From CAG-791 sp002449595 (lineage in GTDB: Bacteria > Bacillota > Clostridia > Lachnospirales > Lachnospiraceae), in the NCBI GenBank assembly GCA_946539855.1, contig CAMNHV010000008.1, positions 5,960 through 69,959 on the forward strand: 64,000 nucleotides of DNA. Reading direction: 5' to 3'. The position numbers were made by a program, and so were the translations under genes. This document shows, piece by piece, positions 49,628-58,742 of this stretch. How positions within the stretch are numbered: the stretch's first letter is position 1; every line of letters begins with the position of its first letter. The notes under the pieces were generated by a model. That model saw nothing but the letters and a program-made list of their open reading frames with translations. It did no database searches and was not told where the DNA came from.

Positions 49628-51529
49628 TCACGCTTCTTTGCAGGCGGTAAGCACCTGCACCGAGCGCTCGCGGACGAGCACGTGCTGCTGCTGCGTGAGC
49701 GGCGCGGGCTCCGCCGGGAAAGGCTCCGGCAGGAAGGTGTCCATCACGGTTCGCCAGACGTAGCCCTGCGGAAGCATCGGAAGGCCGAGTTCCTCGCGCT
49801 GCCAGTACATATTGACCGCGACAAACAGGTAGGACGGCGCCTCGCCCTGATCTTCCCGAAGCAGGATGCCGGCGCAGTGGCTGCGGGAGCCGAAGTCCGG
49901 CTTCCAGGCTTCCTTCCCGTGGAATGAGATCTCCGGAAGGGCCGCGTCCTGTCCGCTGCCGAACGCGAACGTCTTGCTGCGGCGCAGCGCCGCATGGCTC
50001 TGCCTGAGAGCGAGAAGCTGCTTCGTGAACTCCTGCATCTTCAGCGCGTCGGCCGACTTATGCCAGTTGACGTAGCCGGTCTCGTTGTCCTGGCACCAGG
50101 GGTTGTTGTTGCCGTCCTGGGAGTTCAGGAACTCGTCGCCGGCGAGCAGCATCGGCGTGCCCTGCGCGAGCACGGTGAGCGCGAGGAAGTTGCGCATCTG
50201 GCGAAGCCGCAGCGCCGTGATCTCCTTCTTGCGGCTCTTTCCTTCGACGCCGCAGTTCCAGCTCAGGTTCCGGTCCGCGCCGTCGCGGTTCTCCTCTCCG
50301 TTCGCCTCGTTGTGCTTCCAGTTGTAGGACACGAGGTCCGCGAGCGTGAAGCCCTCGTAATTGGTCACGTAGCGGATGCGCCCGTGGTCCTCGCTCACGC
50401 TGATGAACTCGCGGATGAAGTCCCGGAGTGTCTCGTCGTCGCCCTTCACGAAGCGGCGCAGGAGGTCGCGGTAAGAGTCGTTGAAGGAGGCGAGGTGTGC
50501 CACAGAGGGCCTGCCGGCCTCCGGGTACTCCGGGCTCTCCCTGTGGAGCTCCTGGTAAGGGAAATCGTAGTAAAGGATCGCGCGGTCCGCGAGCAGCGGA
50601 TCATTGGCGATCGCGGAGAGTCCCGCGTCGCTCCCCTTCAGGTGGAAGCCGTCGATGCAGTAGCGGGTCGCGTAGAACCGCACGACGTCGTGCCTCGTCT
50701 GCGGCGGGACGTGGTCCGGGAAGTAGAGCTGCAGGTACACCTCGATCCCGGCATCGTGGAAGGCACAGACCATGTCCGCGAACTCCTTCTGCGGGTCGCC
50801 GGTCGACGAGAAGCTGCGCTTCGGCGCGCAGTAATACCCTTCGCCGAATCCCCAGTAATTTGTCTTCTCTTTCGTCTCGCCGGGAGCTGCTGCGCTGCTC
50901 TTTGCCACGGTTTCCGCAGCCGCTGCGGCAGCTGCCGATGCCGTGCGCGGCTGGCGCCGCACCGGGGGACGAAGTTCATAGATGGGAAGCAGCTCAACGG
51001 CGGTGATGCCGAGCTCCTTTAAGTACGGGATCTTCTGTGTGAGGCCCGCGTACGTGCCGCGCGCGCCGCGTCCGGTGACGCCGCTCGTGCGGGAGGCCGT
51101 GTAGCCCTTGACGTGGAGGCAGCAGATCACCTTGTCCTGCCACGGGCTGAGCCCCCGGCTTCTGCATGCGGGAAGGACGGTCTCATCCCTCGGGAAAAGC
51201 ATACCGACCTCGATCTCGCCTTCTTTCGTCTTCAGTTTCCGAATCTCACGAACGTAGGGGTCAAGGAACGTGAAGTCGTCCCGGTAGTAGCGGTATCCCC
51301 ACTCCGAAGGCTTGATCCCGCGCACGGAGACGGAGCACAGGTCGCCGAAACGGAACTCATCGGTGAAGGGAATGCGGAACAGCTTTGCGTCACTTAAGCG
51401 GTACAGGATCAGGCCGCACTCGGCGGCGTCATGGAAGACCGCACTGAATATCACGCTGTCGCTCTGGACGATCGTGCCGGGCAGCAGCGCATATGCAGGA
51501 GAGGTCATGGGCGAATCAGAATCGCGCAT
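49628..51529 (-). CDS. GH13 debranching-enzyme-like protein, probably catalytically inactive
   Basis: This 633-residue protein has the order of a glycogen debranching enzyme or isoamylase (GH13): an N-terminal carbohydrate-binding-like domain, a TIM barrel with GTYAGLTQKIPYLKELGITAVELLPIYE near 165 and NYWGFGEGYYCAP near 225, and a C-terminal beta domain. The substrate-shell motif NEANGEENRDG and GDEFLNSQDGNNNPWCQDN are kept. The four catalytic regions are altered: DVVYNH reads LQLYFPDH, GFRFD reads GFHLK, the EPW acid region reads LYYDFPY, and the HDG region reads NYEG. No catalytic triad is visible. An Ala-rich insertion (about 205-220) is likely disordered. GAGGG precedes the ATG. Confidence 0.8.
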   Translation of the reverse strand: MRDSDSPMTSPAYALLPGTIVQSDSVIFSAVFHDAAECGLILYRLSDAKLFRIPFTDEFRFGDLCSVSVRGIKPSEWGYRYYRDDFTFLDPYVREIRKLKTKEGEIEVGMLFPRDETVLPACRSRGLSPWQDKVICCLHVKGYTASRTSGVTGRGARGTYAGLTQKIPYLKELGITAVELLPIYELRPPVRRQPRTASAAAAAAAETVAKSSAAAPGETKEKTNYWGFGEGYYCAPKRSFSSTGDPQKEFADMVCAFHDAGIEVYLQLYFPDHVPPQTRHDVVRFYATRYCIDGFHLKGSDAGLSAIANDPLLADRAILYYDFPYQELHRESPEYPEAGRPSVAHLASFNDSYRDLLRRFVKGDDETLRDFIREFISVSEDHGRIRYVTNYEGFTLADLVSYNWKHNEANGEENRDGADRNLSWNCGVEGKSRKKEITALRLRQMRNFLALTVLAQGTPMLLAGDEFLNSQDGNNNPWCQDNETGYVNWHKSADALKMQEFTKQLLALRQSHAALRRSKTFAFGSGQDAALPEISFHGKEAWKPDFGSRSHCAGILLREDQGEAPSYLFVAVNMYWQREELGLPMLPQGYVWRTVMDTFLPEPFPAEPAPLTQQQHVLVRERSVQVLTACKEA

Positions 51530-51588
51530 TGATAACCCTCGCTTTCTTGTCGTTTTTTACTCGGATTTTACTTTGAACTCAATACTTA

Positions 51589-51594
51589 ATTATA
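51589..51594 (-). promoter_or_regulatory. Extended -10 promoter of the GH13-like gene
   Basis: On the minus strand TGTTATAAT is an extended -10. The gltX terminator hairpin lies just upstream, where a -35 would be, and no -35 is clear. Confidence 0.4.
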
Positions 51595-51604
51595 ACACAT
51601 AGAC

Positions 51605-51633
51605 GAGGGCGCCGGACAAAAACCGGCGCCCTC
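51605..51633 (-). terminator. Hairpin after gltX
   Basis: GAGGGCGCCGG pairs with CCGGCGCCCTC around a seven-base loop. It is a strong stem but the T-run on the minus strand is poor. Confidence 0.55.
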
Positions 51634-51667
51634 CCAGAGGCTTTCTGGATGCCTCGGAACCGTCTTT

Positions 51668-53122
51668 TCAGGAAAGGGCTGAGAGCTTCTCGATGCCCTT
51701 GCGGATGCGTGCGATGGACTCCTCCTTGCCGAGGACTTCCATGATCTGCGTCGCGCCGCCGGGCGTCACCGCCTCGCCGGAGACCGCCGTGCGGACCGGC
51801 CAGAGGACGTACCCGTTCTTGAAGCCCTTCTCCTGCGCGTACTTCTGCAGGGAATCGTACAGCGCGTCATTGCTGTAGTCATCCTGCGCCTCGAGGATGG
51901 GAAGCAGGTCCTTCAGGACCTCGAGGGAAGTCGCCTCGTTCGTCTTCATCTTCTTGTGGCAGTACAGCGCCGTGTCATACTCCGGCAGCGTCTCGAAGAA
52001 GCGGACCATGTCCGGGATGTCGGGCCAGATCTCGATGCGGGTCTTCACCATGTCGGCGACCTTGCGCAGGTCCTGTCCCTTCGTGAGGACTTCCTTCAGG
52101 ATCGGCTCGGCCTTCTCAAAGAACGCGTCGCCGTCCATCGCCTTCAGATACTCTCCGTTCATCCAGCGCAGCTTCGTGTAGTCAAAGACCGCGGGCGACT
52201 TGCCGATGCGGTGGTAATCGAAGATCTTCACGAGTTCGTCAAGAGAAAAGATCTCCTGGTCGGAGTCCGGGGACCAGCCGAGGAGCGCTATGAAGTTCAC
52301 GACCGCCTCCGGCAGGAAGCCCTGCGCGATCAGGTCCTCATAAGAGGAATAGCCGCTGCGCTTCGAGAGCTTCTTGTGGTCCGCGTCCGTGATCAGCGGG
52401 CAGTGGACGTACTTCGGCACTTCCCAGCCGAACGCCTCGTAGAGCCGGTTGTACTTCGGCGAGGACGAGATGTACTCGTTGCCGCGCACGACGTGCGTGA
52501 TGCCCATGAGGTGGTCGTCGATGACGTTCGCGAAGTTGTAGGTCGGATAGCCGTCGGACTTGATGAGGATCATGTCGTCCAGCTCTTTATTATCAACAGA
52601 GATGTCGCCGTAGAGCTCGTCATGGAACGTCGTCGTGCCCTCGGTCGGGTTGTTCTGCCGGATGACGTAAGGCAGGCCCTTCGCGAGGTTCTCTTCCACT
52701 TCTTCCTTCGACAGGTGCAGGCAGTGCTTGTCATACACGGTGACTTCCTTGCCGTCGATCACCTGCGTGAGCGTCGAGAGCCGCTCCGGCGTGCAGAAGC
52801 AGTAATATGCCTCGCCCGCGTCCACGAGCTTCTTCGCGTACTCGAGATAGATGCCCTGCGCCATGCGCTCGCTCTGCACGTAAGGGCCGACGCCGCCGTC
52901 CTTGTCCGGGCTCTCGTCCGGAATAAGGCCCGTCTCATCGAGCGTGCGGTTGATGATATCCACAGCCCCTTCGACGTAGCGCTCCTGGTCGGTGTCCTCG
53001 ATGCGCAGGATGTAATCTCCGCCCTCATGCTTCGCGATGAGGTAAGCGTAAAGCGCTGTCCTGAGATTACCGACGTGCATCCTCCCGGTCGGGCTCGGGG
53101 CGTATCTTGTTCTGATCTTCAT
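51668..53122 (-). CDS. gltX: Glutamate-tRNA ligase
   Basis: This class I synthetase charges tRNA-Glu. The 484-residue protein has the HIGH-type motif in APSPTGRMHVGNLRTALY near residue 9 and the KMSKS-type motif in DHKKLSKRSG near 250. The C-terminal anticodon-binding helical domain follows (about 330-484). TAGGAGG precedes the ATG, and the gene has its own extended -10 promoter. Confidence 0.96.
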   Translation of the reverse strand: MKIRTRYAPSPTGRMHVGNLRTALYAYLIAKHEGGDYILRIEDTDQERYVEGAVDIINRTLDETGLIPDESPDKDGGVGPYVQSERMAQGIYLEYAKKLVDAGEAYYCFCTPERLSTLTQVIDGKEVTVYDKHCLHLSKEEVEENLAKGLPYVIRQNNPTEGTTTFHDELYGDISVDNKELDDMILIKSDGYPTYNFANVIDDHLMGITHVVRGNEYISSSPKYNRLYEAFGWEVPKYVHCPLITDADHKKLSKRSGYSSYEDLIAQGFLPEAVVNFIALLGWSPDSDQEIFSLDELVKIFDYHRIGKSPAVFDYTKLRWMNGEYLKAMDGDAFFEKAEPILKEVLTKGQDLRKVADMVKTRIEIWPDIPDMVRFFETLPEYDTALYCHKKMKTNEATSLEVLKDLLPILEAQDDYSNDALYDSLQKYAQEKGFKNGYVLWPVRTAVSGEAVTPGGATQIMEVLGKEESIARIRKGIEKLSALS

Positions 53123-53147
53123 GTTTCTTATTACCTCCTAAATTGCC

Positions 53148-53156
53148 ATTATACCA
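53148..53156 (-). promoter_or_regulatory. Extended -10 promoter of gltX
   Basis: On the minus strand TGGTATAAT gives an extended -10 with a perfect TATAAT, about 25 bases before the ATG. No strong -35 is visible. Confidence 0.5.
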
Positions 53157-53178
53157 TCATCTGGGAAAAATGGCGGTT

Positions 53179-53616
53179 TTACTGTACGCCGGTCGTGCCG
53201 AACCCACCGCGGTCTTCGCCGCTCAGGTGCAGCGTCTCTTCAAAGATGATCTCCGGCTGCTTCTTCATGATGCGAAACTGGCAGATGCGGTCGTTCACGG
53301 AGATCTTCGTGTCGCGCATCGCGAGGACCGGCATCATCCACTCGTCGCCATCGCCGCAGTACGAACTGTCGATGACGCCCTGGTGGTTGACCTGGATGAT
53401 CCCGAAGTTTTTGAACGTGCTGCTGCGCGGGACGACGTGGGCCTCGTAGCCGTCCGGCAGCTTCATGCCGACGCCGAGGCGGATCAGGCGATACTCTCCC
53501 GCCTTCAGGGTCACGTCCTCGCTGCTGCGCAGGTCGATCCAGTCGGAGCGGCCCGCGATCGGGTGCAGCTTCTCAATTTTATCGCTGAAGTATTTGATGA
53601 TGATCTTTTCGCTCAT
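53179..53616 (-). CDS. dut: dUTP diphosphatase
   Basis: Trimeric dUTPase removes dUTP and supplies dUMP. The 145-residue protein has the conserved motifs: RLGVGMKLPDGYEAHVVPRSS near 45-67, NHQGVIDSSYCGDGDEW near 77 with the catalytic Asp, and a C-terminal EDRGGFGTTG that folds over the active site. It follows rnhA by one base. Confidence 0.93.
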   Translation of the reverse strand: MSEKIIIKYFSDKIEKLHPIAGRSDWIDLRSSEDVTLKAGEYRLIRLGVGMKLPDGYEAHVVPRSSTFKNFGIIQVNHQGVIDSSYCGDGDEWMMPVLAMRDTKISVNDRICQFRIMKKQPEIIFEETLHLSGEDRGGFGTTGVQ

Positions 53617-53617
53617 A

Positions 53618-54076
53618 TTATTGTTTCCTCAGTGCGTCCGCCGCGGAAGTCGCGAGCTTGTCGCACCGCTCGTTCTCCGGGTGCCCGTCGTGTCCCTTCA
53701 CCCAGTGGAAGGTGACGTGGTGCGTCTTCGTGAGCTCCAGCAGGCGCTCCCAGAGGTCGCGGTTCTTCACCGGATCCTTGCCGGCCGTCTTCCATCCGTT
53801 GCGCTGCCAGTTGCCGATCCAGCCGTCCTTGAACGCCTTCACGAGGTACTGGGAGTCCGAGTAGAGGTCCACGTCGCAGGGGCGGTTTAACGCCTCCAGC
53901 GCCGCGATCGGGCCCATCAGCTCCATGCGGTTATTTGTTGTTTTTTCGAACCCTTCCGACAGCTCCTTCTCGTGAAGGATGCCCTTCGGGTCCGTGTACT
54001 GCAGGATGCAGCCGTAGCCCCCGGGTCCCTCCGGGTTGCCTCTCGCCGCGCCGTCCGTAAATATCGTCACTTTCAT
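53618..54076 (-). CDS. rnhA: Ribonuclease HI
   Basis: RNase HI cuts the RNA strand of RNA:DNA hybrids. The 152-residue protein has the four acidic residues in FTDGAARGNPEGPGG near 7, NRMELMGPIAALE near 46, YSDSQYLV near 70 and KGHDGHPENERCD near 130. It overlaps the upstream MutS-like gene by four bases. Confidence 0.95.
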   Translation of the reverse strand: MKVTIFTDGAARGNPEGPGGYGCILQYTDPKGILHEKELSEGFEKTTNNRMELMGPIAALEALNRPCDVDLYSDSQYLVKAFKDGWIGNWQRNGWKTAGKDPVKNRDLWERLLELTKTHHVTFHWVKGHDGHPENERCDKLATSAADALRKQ

Positions 54077-55788
54077 ATCCAGCTTCCCGTCTCCTCAAAG
54101 CGGCGTGCCCTCGCCGACGCGCGGTCCGCGATTCCGGGATCGTAGCCGGCGGTGCGAAGCAGCGCGATGGCGTTGCGCTCGCTCGCCGCGCCTTCCTTCA
54201 GCAGGTAATCAAACAGGACATCTCCGTCCTCGATCCGGCCCTCAAAGTGCATGTTCCTGAAGCTCCCGGAGAGCAGCTGCGTGAGCTCGATGTCGTGCGT
54301 CGCGGCGAAGCACAGGATGCCTGCATTCGCGAACGCCTGCAGGATCTCGTCGGAGGCGGCGATGCGCTCGATCGTGTTCGTGCCGCGCAGCACCTCGTCG
54401 ATGCAGCACAGGATCGGAGGGCCTTCCACTTCAGCCGCGTCCAGGATCCTCTTTAAGGAGCGGATCTCGACGATGAAGTAGCTCTCCCCTCCCGCGATGT
54501 CGTCCCGCAGTGCCATGGACGAGAAGATCCGGAAAAAGCTCCCCTCGTAGCGGGCCGCCGGCGCCGTGCGGATCGTCTGCGACAGGATCGCGCAGAGCGC
54601 GGACGCCTTTAAGAACGTCGACTTGCCGGACGCGTTCGCGCCGGTGATGAGGACGGGATGCAGGTCCGCGGCGAAGTCATTCGGGACCGGCTCCGCAAGG
54701 AGCGGGTGGAACAGGCCTTCCGCCTTGTACGTCCAGTTTCCGGCCTTGCTGCCGGATCTGTTTCCCTCGTGAAGCACCGGCTCACAGTAAGCCGGGAGGC
54801 TCTCCCGGAAGGAAGCGGTGCAGATCATCGCGTCGATCTTGCCCGTGACCATCGCCAGCTCTTCGATCTCAGCCGCATGCTTCCGCACGTCGCCGAGCAT
54901 CGAGTTGAACTTCAGGAGGTCCAGATGGAAGAACATCCGCAGGTAGTCGAGCACGATGTCCGCCGGGTTTCCGGAGGCGCCGTACTGCGAGTCCAGAAGG
55001 AGCAGGAACGAGCCGCGCCGGAAATGCCGCAGGGATGCGGCGAGCTGCCGGAGCTTCTCCGTCTCCTCCGTGAGCACCGGATTGTTCACAGCGGCGAGCT
55101 TCTCCGAAGCCGCGATCATCCTTAGCAGGTAGCGGAAGGAAACGACGTAGGGCTCGATCTCCCGCTTTTCCTTGAAGTAGGTGACCATGTTGAAGACGAA
55201 CGCCGCCGCCAGCAGCATGGCGCCGCGCGGCACGTTCACGAGCATGATCAGGAACGCGAACAGGGGCATCGCGATCGCCGCGTAGTGGTACGCGTTGGAG
55301 CGCTTCCCCAGCCGGTCCAGCAGGTCCATGTACTCAAAGAACGAGTACTTCCCGGTCCTTCCCAGCTGCTGCAGGATCTCCTGGAGCCGGAGGCGGTCCG
55401 CCTCGTGCGCCGGATCCTGGAAAAAGCGGAGCTGCTCTTCCTTGAACGCCTGCCCGTCCTCCGTGTACGCCGGCGTGCGCAGGAGCAGGTAGAGATATTC
55501 CTCCCCGGCCGCGCTCAGCGTGCAGTCGATGCGCTCGTAGAGGTCGTCCATGTTCAGGTCGTTCCAGGTGATGTCGTCGATCTGGCCCTCGCGCCGGTGA
55601 TGCTCGAAGTAATACGGGATCTTCTCGAAGCGCTCCGGCGGGATCTCCTTCCCGGGGATCTGCCCGAAGGAGCGGCGGAGCTTCTCGATCGCGCGGTTCC
55701 GGTCATGGCTGCGGTCACGGAAAGCGGCCGCGAAGATCACGGCCGCAATTCCGGCAATTATCAGAAGTGTGATGAGTTCTGCGCTCAT
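54073..55788 (-). CDS. Membrane-anchored MutS-family ATPase
   Basis: This 571-residue protein has a C-terminal MutS-type ATPase: Walker A GANASGKSTFLKA near 390, Walker B ILCCIDEVLRGTNTIER near 462 and FAATHDIELTQ near 500. It lacks the mismatch-binding domain. It has a membrane helix at residues 3-22 and a further hydrophobic pair around 170-210, so it should sit in the membrane. Proteins of this build occur in Firmicutes but their role is not established. It lies directly upstream of rnhA and dut. Confidence 0.8.
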   Translation of the reverse strand: MSAELITLLIIAGIAAVIFAAAFRDRSHDRNRAIEKLRRSFGQIPGKEIPPERFEKIPYYFEHHRREGQIDDITWNDLNMDDLYERIDCTLSAAGEEYLYLLLRTPAYTEDGQAFKEEQLRFFQDPAHEADRLRLQEILQQLGRTGKYSFFEYMDLLDRLGKRSNAYHYAAIAMPLFAFLIMLVNVPRGAMLLAAAFVFNMVTYFKEKREIEPYVVSFRYLLRMIAASEKLAAVNNPVLTEETEKLRQLAASLRHFRRGSFLLLLDSQYGASGNPADIVLDYLRMFFHLDLLKFNSMLGDVRKHAAEIEELAMVTGKIDAMICTASFRESLPAYCEPVLHEGNRSGSKAGNWTYKAEGLFHPLLAEPVPNDFAADLHPVLITGANASGKSTFLKASALCAILSQTIRTAPAARYEGSFFRIFSSMALRDDIAGGESYFIVEIRSLKRILDAAEVEGPPILCCIDEVLRGTNTIERIAASDEILQAFANAGILCFAATHDIELTQLLSGSFRNMHFEGRIEDGDVLFDYLLKEGAASERNAIALLRTAGYDPGIADRASARARRFEETGSWI

Positions 55789-55791
55789 TTT

Positions 55792-57108
55792 TTATTCCCC
55801 GATGATCCGGTCGCGGATCGACTGGGCCTTCGCGTAGATGTCGGCGATGGCCGGCAGCTGCCTGCTGAAGCCCCTCTCGTCGAACCTTCCGGCGTCCGCG
55901 CTTCCGGGGATCCTGTTGTAAAGGATATTCCCGCCGATCACGGTCATCACGACGTTGAGCTTGCTGCCGCTGTAGACGACGTTGTTCGCGATGTGGCTCA
56001 CGGGCTGCATGTTGGGCTGCTGCATGTCGATCAGGATCATGTCGGCGAGCTTGCCCTCGGCGAGGCTGTCCGCATCCGGAATGCCCATGATGCGCGCGCC
56101 GTCCGTAATGGCCATGTTCAGGACGCTTCCTGCGGGCAGCGCCGCGGCGTCGTTTTCAAGGATCTTCGCCAGTGCGGTCGCGAGGAACATCTCGCGGAAC
56201 ATGTCGAGGCAGTTGTTGCTGGCCGGGCCGTCCGTGCCGATGCCGACGGGGATGCCGGCGGCGAGGAACTTGGACAGCGGCGCGATGCCGCTCGCAAGCT
56301 TGCAGTTGGAGGCGGGGTTGGTGACGGCGGCAATGCCCTTTTCCTTCATGATCGCGATATCGTCGTCCGTCACATGGACCATGTGGTAGCCTGCGCCGCC
56401 GAAGTCAAAGATGCCTTCCTGCGCGAGAAACGCGACCGGGGTCTTCCCGTAGCGGGCGATGCAGCCCTCCGTCTCGCTCTTCGTCTCGGCGACGTGCGTG
56501 AAGACGGGCGCCTCGTACTTGTGCGCGAGGTCCGCGATCTTGCCGAGCAGTTCCGGAGAGCAGGTGTATTCCGCGTGGAAGCCGAGGCGGTACGATGTCA
56601 GCGGGCTCACCCCGTTCAGCGACTCGTACCACGCGCCGACCTCTTCGGGCGTGTGGCTGAAGTTGTTGGAGGCGCCGACCTGGACGAGGCGCATGCCCAT
56701 CTCGTCACACGCGCGGGCGATCGACTCCGGCTGCATGTACATCTCCATGACGCCGGTGATGCCGCTCGTCAGGTACTCGAGGACCGCGACCTTCGTGAGC
56801 TCGTAGATGTCGTCCTTCGTCAGCTTCGCCTCATACGGGAACACCTGCGTGTTCAGCCAGGCGTCCAGCGGGAGGTCGTCGGCGTTCGAGCGAAGGAACG
56901 TCATCGGCGAGTGCGTGTGCGCGTCCTTGAAACCGGGCATCAGGAGGTGCCCCTCGCAGTCGATCTCGCGGTCGAACTGGGCGTCCGAGCCGGCTTCTCC
57001 AGCCTTAAGGATCTTCGCGATCCTGTCTCCGTCGGTCCACAGTTCACCTGCGAAAGGCGCACTGTTTGCGTCCTTCAGGATCAAAGCGTTATAGTAGCGG
57101 ATCTTCAT
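55792..57108 (-). CDS. Amidohydrolase, MTA/SAH deaminase-like
   Basis: This 438-residue metal hydrolase resembles 5'-methylthioadenosine/S-adenosylhomocysteine deaminase (MtaD). It has the HTH metal motif in GFKDAHTHSPMTFLR near residue 63, a His in GFHAEYTC near 178, another in FTHVAETKSE near 205 and the metal Asp in GIGTDGPASNN near 295. It would deaminate adenine-type nucleosides to inosine-type products. The next gene upstream is a purine nucleoside phosphorylase, which could then cleave such products, supporting purine salvage. Confidence 0.82.
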   Translation of the reverse strand: MKIRYYNALILKDANSAPFAGELWTDGDRIAKILKAGEAGSDAQFDREIDCEGHLLMPGFKDAHTHSPMTFLRSNADDLPLDAWLNTQVFPYEAKLTKDDIYELTKVAVLEYLTSGITGVMEMYMQPESIARACDEMGMRLVQVGASNNFSHTPEEVGAWYESLNGVSPLTSYRLGFHAEYTCSPELLGKIADLAHKYEAPVFTHVAETKSETEGCIARYGKTPVAFLAQEGIFDFGGAGYHMVHVTDDDIAIMKEKGIAAVTNPASNCKLASGIAPLSKFLAAGIPVGIGTDGPASNNCLDMFREMFLATALAKILENDAAALPAGSVLNMAITDGARIMGIPDADSLAEGKLADMILIDMQQPNMQPVSHIANNVVYSGSKLNVVMTVIGGNILYNRIPGSADAGRFDERGFSRQLPAIADIYAKAQSIRDRIIGE

Positions 57109-57165
57109 GAATGATTACCTCGTACAGGCAGATAGCCGCGCAGGCGGCTTCGCCGAATATGTTTC

Positions 57166-57987
57166 TTACAGCTCTCCCATTCTGGAGATGATATCGGTGA
57201 CCAGCTTCGTGAACAGCGGTGCCGCGATCGCACCCGCCTCGTTCACCTCTTCCGAGGACAGCGGTGTCGGAGAAATTCCTGCCGCCAGGTTGCTGATCAG
57301 GGAGATCCCGATGACTCTGAGGCCGATGTGGCGCGCGACGATGACTTCCGGGACGGTGCTCATGCCGGTCATGTCGACGCCCAGCGTCTTCAGGAGCCGG
57401 ATCTCGGCCGGCGTCTCGAACGTGGGACCGGTCAGCTGCGCGTAGACGCCGTCGTCCAGCGGGATGCCGTCCTCGTCCGCGACCTGGTGCGCCAGCTTGC
57501 GAAGCTCCAGGTCATAGGCCGTCGTCATGTCGGGGAAGCGGGGACCCTCCTCCTCATCGTTCGGGCCGATGAGCGGATTGGGGGCAAAGATCGACACGTG
57601 GTCATTGATCAGCGCAAAGCTTCCGGCGTGGAAGGTGTCCTTGATGCCGCCGCAGGCGTTCGTCACGAAATAGAACTGCACACCGAGCGCCGCGAGGACG
57701 CGCACGGGAAGCACCACCTGGTCCATGCGGTAGCCCTCGTAATAGTGGATGCGTCCCTTCATGCAGACGACCGGCACGCCGCCGACGTAGCCGAAGATGA
57801 ATCTTCCGGCGTGTCCGGGAGCAGTGGAGACCGGGAAGTCCGGGAGCTCACTGTACGGGATCTCGCAGACGACGTCCATGCTGTCCGCGAAGTCCCCGAG
57901 CCCGGAGCCCAGTACCAGCGCGATCTTCGGTAAAAAGTCCGTCCGTTCCCGGATGGCATTCACGATGTTTTGTGTTTGCTGAAGCAT
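57166..57987 (-). CDS. punA: Purine-nucleoside phosphorylase
   Basis: This enzyme phosphorolyses inosine and guanosine. The 273-residue protein is of the trimeric class: VLGSGLGDFAD near 26 (phosphate site), GRIHYYEGY near 80, FVTNACGGI near 110 and DMTGMSTVPEVIVARHIG near 205. The length is typical. It sits upstream of the MTA/SAH deaminase-like gene. Confidence 0.92.
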   Translation of the reverse strand: MLQQTQNIVNAIRERTDFLPKIALVLGSGLGDFADSMDVVCEIPYSELPDFPVSTAPGHAGRFIFGYVGGVPVVCMKGRIHYYEGYRMDQVVLPVRVLAALGVQFYFVTNACGGIKDTFHAGSFALINDHVSIFAPNPLIGPNDEEEGPRFPDMTTAYDLELRKLAHQVADEDGIPLDDGVYAQLTGPTFETPAEIRLLKTLGVDMTGMSTVPEVIVARHIGLRVIGISLISNLAAGISPTPLSSEEVNEAGAIAAPLFTKLVTDIISRMGEL

Positions 57988-58049
57988 TGCACTCTCCTCT
58001 CTGCCGCCACGAAAACGGCGGCTCGTGCCGAAGGATTGTTAAAGGCTGG

Positions 58050-58742
58050 TCAGGACGTGAGGCCGAAGGAATCCATCTTTTCCACGACGTGGTCCCTGTC
58101 CTTGTAGATGCGGTTCGCCGGGACGCAGCCGCGCACCATGGACAGCGGGTAAACGTTCGTGTGCCGCCCGATCACGGTGCCGGGATTCAGGACGGAGTTG
58201 CAGCCGACCTCGACGTTATCGCCGAGCATCGCACCCATCTTCTTCAGGCCGGTTGCGAGAGCCTCGCCGCTGTCGTGCAGAATGACGAGCGTCTTGTCGC
58301 TCTTGACGTTGGAAGTGATGGAACCCGCGCCCATGTGGGCCTTGAATCCCAGGATGCTGTCGCCCACGTAGTTGTAGTGCGGCACCTGGACCTTGTCGAA
58401 CAGGATCACGTTCTTGAGCTCCGTGGAGTTGCCGACGACGGCGCCCTTGCCGACGATCGCCTTGCCGCGGATGAACGCGCACTGGCGGATCTCCGCGTCC
58501 TCGTCGATGATGCAGGGGCCTGCGATGTAGGCGCTGTCGAAGACGTGCGCGCTCTTCGCGATCCAGATGTTCTCGCCGCGCTTCTCAAACTTGTCCTCGG
58601 GCAGCGTGTTCCCGAGCTCGACGATGTAGTCCCCGATCAGGGGAAGCAGCTCCCACGGATACTGCGCGCGCGCAAACAGCGGCGCCGCGATGGTCTTCGT
58701 GAGGTCATAGAGTTCTTCGATCCTGTAATCCTGCATGCTCAT
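58050..58742 (-). CDS. Hexapeptide-repeat (LbH) protein, GlmU C-domain-like
   Basis: This 230-residue protein has left-handed beta-helix repeats (about 60-200) with recurring small-hydrophobic units such as AHVFDSAYIAGPCIIDEDAEI and GAVVGNSTELKN. It resembles the acetyltransferase half of GlmU, with the HYNYVGDSILG and AHMGAGSITSN motifs near 123-145. It lacks a nucleotidyltransferase domain. It is probably an acyltransferase or a nucleotide-sugar-binding protein; the acceptor is unknown. The start overlaps the topB stop. Confidence 0.75.
   Translation of the reverse strand: MSMQDYRIEELYDLTKTIAAPLFARAQYPWELLPLIGDYIVELGNTLPEDKFEKRGENIWIAKSAHVFDSAYIAGPCIIDEDAEIRQCAFIRGKAIVGKGAVVGNSTELKNVILFDKVQVPHYNYVGDSILGFKAHMGAGSITSNVKSDKTLVILHDSGEALATGLKKMGAMLGDNVEVGCNSVLNPGTVIGRHTNVYPLSMVRGCVPANRIYKDRDHVVEKMDSFGLTS

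Noticed and set aside
55285..57114. Long plus-strand open frame (609 codons) over the MutS-like and amidohydrolase genes
   Set aside because: It spans two well-supported genes on the other strand and has the Arg/Val/Asp-rich composition of a frame shadow.
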